Part shown: positions 4,436-8,494 of the stretch, in pieces
How the letters are laid out: each line of letters opens with the position of its first letter
Numbering within the stretch: the stretch's first letter is position 1
Source: Methanofollis sp.
GTDB lineage: Archaea; Halobacteriota; Methanomicrobia; Methanomicrobiales; Methanofollaceae
NCBI GenBank assembly: GCA_028696365.1
Contig: JAQVHG010000083.1
Coordinates: forward strand, 1 to 8,494
Direction of reading: 5' to 3'
DNA: 8,494 nucleotides
Translations under genes and position numbers: made by a program
The notes under the pieces: generated by a model
What the model saw: the letters and a program-made list of their open reading frames with translations, nothing else
What the model was told of the DNA's origin: nothing
Database searches by the model: none

Positions 4436-7228
4436 TTATTCGATCACGATCGCCGGCTTGAACGGCAGAGCAGTGTCGGCCTTGACCTCGCCGCTCCCCT
4501 CGGCCTCCAGGATCCTGACCGGAACCTTGACCTCGCGCTCCAGGAACTCCTGTGCCGCCGTGAGGACCGCCATCTCGTCGAGGTCGTGGGCGGTGACGTT
4601 CTCAACCAGTTCTGGGGGCAGGCGGTGGATGAACTTGGTCACCTGCTTGGCCGCATCTGCCGCTTCCTTGCCCCTGCTGCGGAGATCCTCGTCGGCCATC
4701 ACTAATTTGATTGCCTTCTTGGGGTCCGCAGCGCCTGCGATGATCGAGAAGACCTGCCGCTTCCATGCCGGGGCCACATACAGGTTCACCGCACGCGGCT
4801 CCATCTGGATGATCCGCACAATCGACTCGATATCCTCCACCGTCCTCGCCAGGAACTCCTCGGCCAGTTCGGTCTTCTCGTCGATCTTTGCGGCGTCGGC
4901 CACAGGCCACGGGGCAAAGGCCACCGACCCCTCGTGCCCGAGCTGGTGCCAGAGTTCCTCTGAGGTGTACGGGACCACCGGGGCGAGCAACCGCACCCAG
5001 ACCGAGCAGAGCTCCTTTATCGCCGCCGAACCCGGGGCGATCGTCGGCAGACGCCGACGATACCACTTCAGGTCGGCTTCGATCCCGAAGAACGCCTCCT
5101 GCAATGCCTGCCGCGTCTGGAAATTCTGCAGCGCCGTGGTGGTATGCTCGATCCGGTGCTGGAGCCTTGAAATAAGCCACCCATCGATCTCGCGCCCGTC
5201 GTTCTCCTCGACGGCGATCCCCTCGGAGACCGTATTCCAGAACCGCTCGATCTGCTTCTTTGCGCCGATGACCAGTTCGTTACGCCAGTCGAAGTCCTGC
5301 CAGGGCTCTGCCGAACCTACCAGGAACATCCGCACCGTGTCGGGCCCGAACTCGTTGAGGGCGTCGTCCAGGAGCACCACATTCCCCTTAGACGAGGACA
5401 TCTTCGCCCCATTCAGCAACCCCATCCCGAAGATGACCATCCCCTGCGGCTGCTTGTCCTCCTCCATCACCGCACGGTGGTGGAAGAGCTGGAAGGTGAG
5501 ATGGTTGGAGATGAGATCTTTTGCTGAGAACCGGTAGTTGTAAGGGTACCAGTACAGGAACTCTGCCCTGATCGCATCAAGCGTCTCCCTCGGAACCGTC
5601 GTCGGGTTCCCGGTCCCGTAGATGATATAGTCAAAGACCTCAGGTGTGAGTTTCTCTGGATCGATCTTTTTGATGTGGTGGGCGATCGTGTAGAACGCCA
5701 TATACAGCGTCGAGTCAGAGAGCGGCTCGATGATCCAGTTCTGGTCCCACGGGAGTTTCGTCCCAAGCCCCACCCGGCGGGTGCAGGCCCAGTCTTTGAG
5801 CCAGTCCACCGTCCGGTCGAACTCGGCGCGGACCTCCTGGGGGACGATCTCCATCTCGTTGATCTGCTCGTGCACCTGGGCCTTCCATATCGGGTCAGAG
5901 TACTGGAGGAACCACTGGTCATGGAGGATCTTCACATACACCCGCCCGCCACACCGGCAGACCACATTCTGGGTGTCGAACTCGAACATCACCTTTGAGC
6001 CGTAGTCTTCGAGCATGAGGGCGGCCACATCGTCGCGGGCCTGCTTCACTGGCTTGCTGGCCTGATCGCCGCAGTTTGCGAGGAGCGTGCCATGGAGGAG
6101 TTCTGCGCCATAGACCTCGCGGGTCACCTCGTCCATCCTTGGGTCGAGCTGGTGGGTGATCCCGGCCCGCTCGATAGCGTCCTTTGCCGGGATCTCACCG
6201 TAACCCTCTGACTTGATGATCGCCACCGGCTCGACCTCGGTGAACTTCCCCTGCTCCTGGAGGTCGCGCAGTGCGATATAGTCGAAAGGCGCGTGGGCCG
6301 GCACCGACATCACCAGCCCGGACCCCACGTCAGGGTCCACGAAGGCCGCCGGCAGGACCGGCACCTCGCCGCAGAGCGGGTGGGAAGCCTTCGACCCCAC
6401 GATCTCCGCGCCCGAGACCTCGCCGGTCACCTCGACCGTGTGGTCCTGCATCTCCAGTTTGTACGCCGCCTCACGAGAGAGGATCCACTTTTCCCCGTCG
6501 ACATTTGCCCGCAGGTACGTCACCTCAGGGTTGGCCCAGAGGTTGGTGACACCGTAGATCGTCTCAGGCCTGAGCGTGGCACACGGGATCTTCGCCCCCT
6601 GCCACTCGAAGAGGATGAGGGTGAACTTCATGATCTCGGCCTTCTCACCCTCCATCAGGTCGTGGTCGCCGACCGGGTTGTCGCAGGACGGGCAGTACTT
6701 CACCGGGTGGACGCCCTTGACCACATGCTCGCCCTCCTTGAGATGAGCATACTGCCACTCGATGTACTTTGAGTACTGCGGGTTCACCGTGATGAACCGC
6801 CGCCGCCAGTCGATGGACAGCCCGCACCTCTGCATGATCCGCTCATAGTCCCTCGCAAAGTACTCGACGATCGTCATGGGGTCGTCGAAACGTGCCAGCA
6901 CATCCTCAGGTACCCGGTAGAGATCGCGGTACAGCCGCACCGTCTCGGGATCGCCCTTTGCAATCCGCCTGGAGATCCCGATCACTGGCGTTCCTGTGAC
7001 GTGGAACGCCATCGGGAAGAGGACATTCTTGTCCTGCATCCTCCAGAAGCGTGCGATCACATCAGGTACAATATAAGTCCGGCCATGCCCGACATGCATC
7101 GCCCCGCTTGGGTATGGGAAGGCGACGTTCAGGTAGAACTTCTCTCTCTCGTCAGGGTCAGCCTCAAACATCTCCGGCCAGGTATCGCGGTACTTCTCTT
7201 CCAGTTTCTGTATGTCCCATTCTGCCAC
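4436..7228 (-). CDS. leuS: Leucyl-tRNA synthetase, archaeal type, complete
   Basis: This 930-residue class I synthetase charges tRNA-Leu with leucine using ATP, in the cytoplasm. Its length fits archaeal LeuRS. The class I motifs are intact: AFPYPSGAMHVGHGRTY with HVGH at 45-48, and KMSSSKGNV starting at residue 609. The CP1 editing domain that hydrolyses mischarged tRNA is present, with TLRPETIYG (218-226) and VPAHAPFDY (309-317); D316 is in the position of the conserved editing aspartate. Cysteine pairs CPSC (179-182) and CRCG (424-427) are probable zinc ligands. The tail (about 680-930) holds the anticodon-binding helical domain (RLLAPVVPYTSEELW) and an archaeal-type C-terminal extension. 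The start is GTG at 7228, backed by a strong ribosome site; the frame matches MAEWDIQKLEEKY-type N-termini. It follows the PIN/ATPase/KH gene by 26 bp and is probably cotranscribed with it. No truncation or missing catalytic residue is visible. Confidence 0.98.
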   Translation of the reverse strand: MAEWDIQKLEEKYRDTWPEMFEADPDEREKFYLNVAFPYPSGAMHVGHGRTYIVPDVIARFWRMQDKNVLFPMAFHVTGTPVIGISRRIAKGDPETVRLYRDLYRVPEDVLARFDDPMTIVEYFARDYERIMQRCGLSIDWRRRFITVNPQYSKYIEWQYAHLKEGEHVVKGVHPVKYCPSCDNPVGDHDLMEGEKAEIMKFTLILFEWQGAKIPCATLRPETIYGVTNLWANPEVTYLRANVDGEKWILSREAAYKLEMQDHTVEVTGEVSGAEIVGSKASHPLCGEVPVLPAAFVDPDVGSGLVMSVPAHAPFDYIALRDLQEQGKFTEVEPVAIIKSEGYGEIPAKDAIERAGITHQLDPRMDEVTREVYGAELLHGTLLANCGDQASKPVKQARDDVAALMLEDYGSKVMFEFDTQNVVCRCGGRVYVKILHDQWFLQYSDPIWKAQVHEQINEMEIVPQEVRAEFDRTVDWLKDWACTRRVGLGTKLPWDQNWIIEPLSDSTLYMAFYTIAHHIKKIDPEKLTPEVFDYIIYGTGNPTTVPRETLDAIRAEFLYWYPYNYRFSAKDLISNHLTFQLFHHRAVMEEDKQPQGMVIFGMGLLNGAKMSSSKGNVVLLDDALNEFGPDTVRMFLVGSAEPWQDFDWRNELVIGAKKQIERFWNTVSEGIAVEENDGREIDGWLISRLQHRIEHTTTALQNFQTRQALQEAFFGIEADLKWYRRRLPTIAPGSAAIKELCSVWVRLLAPVVPYTSEELWHQLGHEGSVAFAPWPVADAAKIDEKTELAEEFLARTVEDIESIVRIIQMEPRAVNLYVAPAWKRQVFSIIAGAADPKKAIKLVMADEDLRSRGKEAADAAKQVTKFIHRLPPELVENVTAHDLDEMAVLTAAQEFLEREVKVPVRILEAEGSGEVKADTALPFKPAIVIE

Positions 7229-7235
7229 GTCTTGT

Positions 7236-7242
7236 CACTCCT
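7236..7242 (-). promoter_or_regulatory. Ribosome binding site of leuS
   Basis: AGGAGTG on the minus strand lies seven bases before the GTG at 7228 and fixes that start. It sits in the 26-bp gap after the upstream gene's stop, which supports translation from a shared mRNA. Confidence 0.75.
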
Positions 7243-7254
7243 GAACTTCACTAG

Positions 7255-8494
7255 TTAGACTGCTCTCAGCCTGATGCTCTCATGGTCGTTGTATCTGCGA
7301 ATCAACTCCTGAGCGATACTGCTGCTCTTTGCCAGATCGATCTCGCCCTTCTCGTTCACCGTCGCCGTAAAGAGATACTCTCTCCCGGCAAAGACGTCCA
7401 CGATCGCCTCTTTGTAGTCTGGGGCGACAAGGGTCAGATGCCTCTTCTCGATACGGAGACGAAGCCCATCACTTGCTTCCAGTTCCTCGGTCTCGGCCTC
7501 TGCCTCGGCTGGTTTCGGAAGTTCGGACCTGGGCCTGATATCGATCCCGACCCCGATCTTGTTGACGACTGCTGCGATGTTCTTCCCACCGCGCCCGATC
7601 GCTGCAGGCACGTCCTTGTCCTCGATATAGGCGACCGCCTTGGTGTCGCTCTTCATGAAGACCGCCACCGGCCCGAAGGTGTAGCGCCCGAGTTCGTGCT
7701 GGATGCTCTGCTCGATCGCCTCCTTGTCTCTCTCTCCGGTCTCTGTTGGGGCTTCTGCCCGTGGGGCCTGGGGACGGTGCGGCGCTCTCTCGACCGGCCT
7801 GATCCTCTTTGGCTCTTCCTCTTTTTTTTCGACCCTGGCGCTCTTCTCGACCGGCATCACGATCGTCTCGCTCTCGTACTTGAAGACCTCAAAGACCGCC
7901 TCGCCTGAGATCGCGTCCTGCACCCTGGTCACTGGCCTGATATGGAGGTCAGGGTTCATCCCTTCGGGTACCTTAATAGAGGACGAGACATCGAAGACCC
8001 TGGTGATCTCCCCATCTTCCACCTGGATGATGGTGCTCACAACCTGAGGCAGGACCACCGAGTCGATCCGCTCGAAGAACCGCTGGAGAGCGTCCTGCAC
8101 CTGCATGGCATGGACCACGCCGATCATCCCGACACCGGCAAGCCGCATGTCGGCAAAGACTCTGAAGTCCTCGTTCTTGCGGAGCTCGTCGAAGACGACA
8201 TAATCGGGCCTGACCAGGAGGAGCACCTCGGCGGTGTTTTCCATGCTCCCTTCAAGGGCCGTGTACTGCGTGATATTGTCTGGCACCTGGAGATCTCGTG
8301 GCGCCTCCATCGTCTTGACGATATATTCCTCGTCTGCAAGATAGGTCGCGATGCTCTGGGCCAGCGTGCTCTTCCCGGCCCCTGGCGGGCCTGCGATCAG
8401 GACCCCGCGGCGGGTGTCCCTGACCCGCTCCTTGATGAGGTCGGCCATGGCGTACTGGTTCAGGGAGACGTCTCTGATCGGCCTGACCGCCGTG
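7255..8494 (-). CDS. PIN-domain/ATPase/KH protein (PINc/VapC-family ATPase), N-terminus off window
   Basis: The visible 412 residues run in frame from the right edge to TAA at 7257-7255. An ATG at 8448 is internal: codons before it read RPIRDVSLNQYAMADL, continuing a larger protein. Family members carry an N-terminal PIN nuclease domain, presumably off the edge. The visible part has an ATPase related to type II/IV secretion ATPases: Walker A GPPGAGKST (about 35-43) and a Walker-B-like DYVVFDELRK (about 97-106), followed by GVVHAM. A charged, Pro/Glu-rich linker (about 215-260) leads to a KH RNA-binding domain with the GxxG loop in AAIGRGGKNIAAVVNKIGVG (about 297-316), then a small C-terminal domain. 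The combination suggests ATP-dependent RNA binding or processing in the cytoplasm; the exact substrate is not established. It precedes leuS with 26 bp between them, so the two are probably coexpressed. Its promoter lies beyond the window. Confidence 0.92.
   Translation of the reverse strand, partial: TAVRPIRDVSLNQYAMADLIKERVRDTRRGVLIAGPPGAGKSTLAQSIATYLADEEYIVKTMEAPRDLQVPDNITQYTALEGSMENTAEVLLLVRPDYVVFDELRKNEDFRVFADMRLAGVGMIGVVHAMQVQDALQRFFERIDSVVLPQVVSTIIQVEDGEITRVFDVSSSIKVPEGMNPDLHIRPVTRVQDAISGEAVFEVFKYESETIVMPVEKSARVEKKEEEPKRIRPVERAPHRPQAPRAEAPTETGERDKEAIEQSIQHELGRYTFGPVAVFMKSDTKAVAYIEDKDVPAAIGRGGKNIAAVVNKIGVGIDIRPRSELPKPAEAEAETEELEASDGLRLRIEKRHLTLVAPDYKEAIVDVFAGREYLFTATVNEKGEIDLAKSSSIAQELIRRYNDHESIRLRAV

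Noticed and set aside
4332..5537. 401-codon open frame on the plus strand
   Set aside because: It is antisense to the intact leuS gene, Ser/Arg-rich with no recognisable domain, and starts inside a repeat; it is a shadow of GC-rich codons.
7282..7908. 208-codon plus-strand open frame
   Set aside because: It lies antisense to the clear ATPase/KH coding frame and shows no family motif.
8446..8448. ATG at 8448 as the start of the ATPase/KH gene
   Set aside because: The frame stays open to the right edge and the preceding codons (RPIRDVSLNQYA) match the family, so the protein begins off the window.
1..8494. tRNA, rRNA, riboswitch or insertion-sequence transposase
   Set aside because: I looked for T-loop motifs, conserved rRNA stretches and transposase motifs on both strands and found none; a covariance-model scan was not possible.

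Overview
The window looks like a piece of a methanogenic archaeal chromosome, most likely order Methanomicrobiales (Methanoculleus/Methanofollis-like). The evidence is an archaeal-type leucyl-tRNA synthetase, an archaeal PIN/ATPase/KH protein, a modular PKD plus beta-helix surface protein of the kind common in these methanogens, archaeal TATA boxes, and GC-rich coding DNA with AT-rich control regions. The genus is inferred, not shown.

Layout. (1) Positions 1-1822, minus strand: the first 607 residues of a secreted surface protein whose C-terminus lies off the left edge. It has a signal peptide, a domain resembling a cofactor-less sulfite-oxidase fold, a PKD domain, a bacterial-Ig-like domain and the start of a right-handed beta-helix. 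(2) 1823-2412: a divergent intergenic region, AT-rich near the surface-protein promoter, with one doubtful 81-codon ORF. (3) 2413-3135, plus strand: an AlkD-family DNA alkylation repair protein, probably read from a leaderless mRNA. (4) 3136-4435: 1.3 kb with no convincing gene between two convergent genes. It holds at least four copies of one imperfectly palindromic repeat family, two in direct orientation exactly 250 bp apart and two inverted, plus T-rich terminator tracts. (5) 4436-7228, minus strand: complete leucyl-tRNA synthetase with a GTG start. (6) 7255-8494, minus strand: C-terminal 412 residues of a PIN-domain/ATPase/KH protein whose N-terminal part lies off the right edge.

The ATPase/KH gene and leuS are 26 bp apart, with the leuS ribosome binding site in the gap, so they are probably one transcription unit that ends in or near the repeat cluster. 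The other two genes are independently transcribed, divergent from each other.

The four protein families are familiar. The part least explained by known features is the repeat cluster: spacing, internal stems and orientation are recognisably conserved although the copies have diverged, and no transposase is visible.
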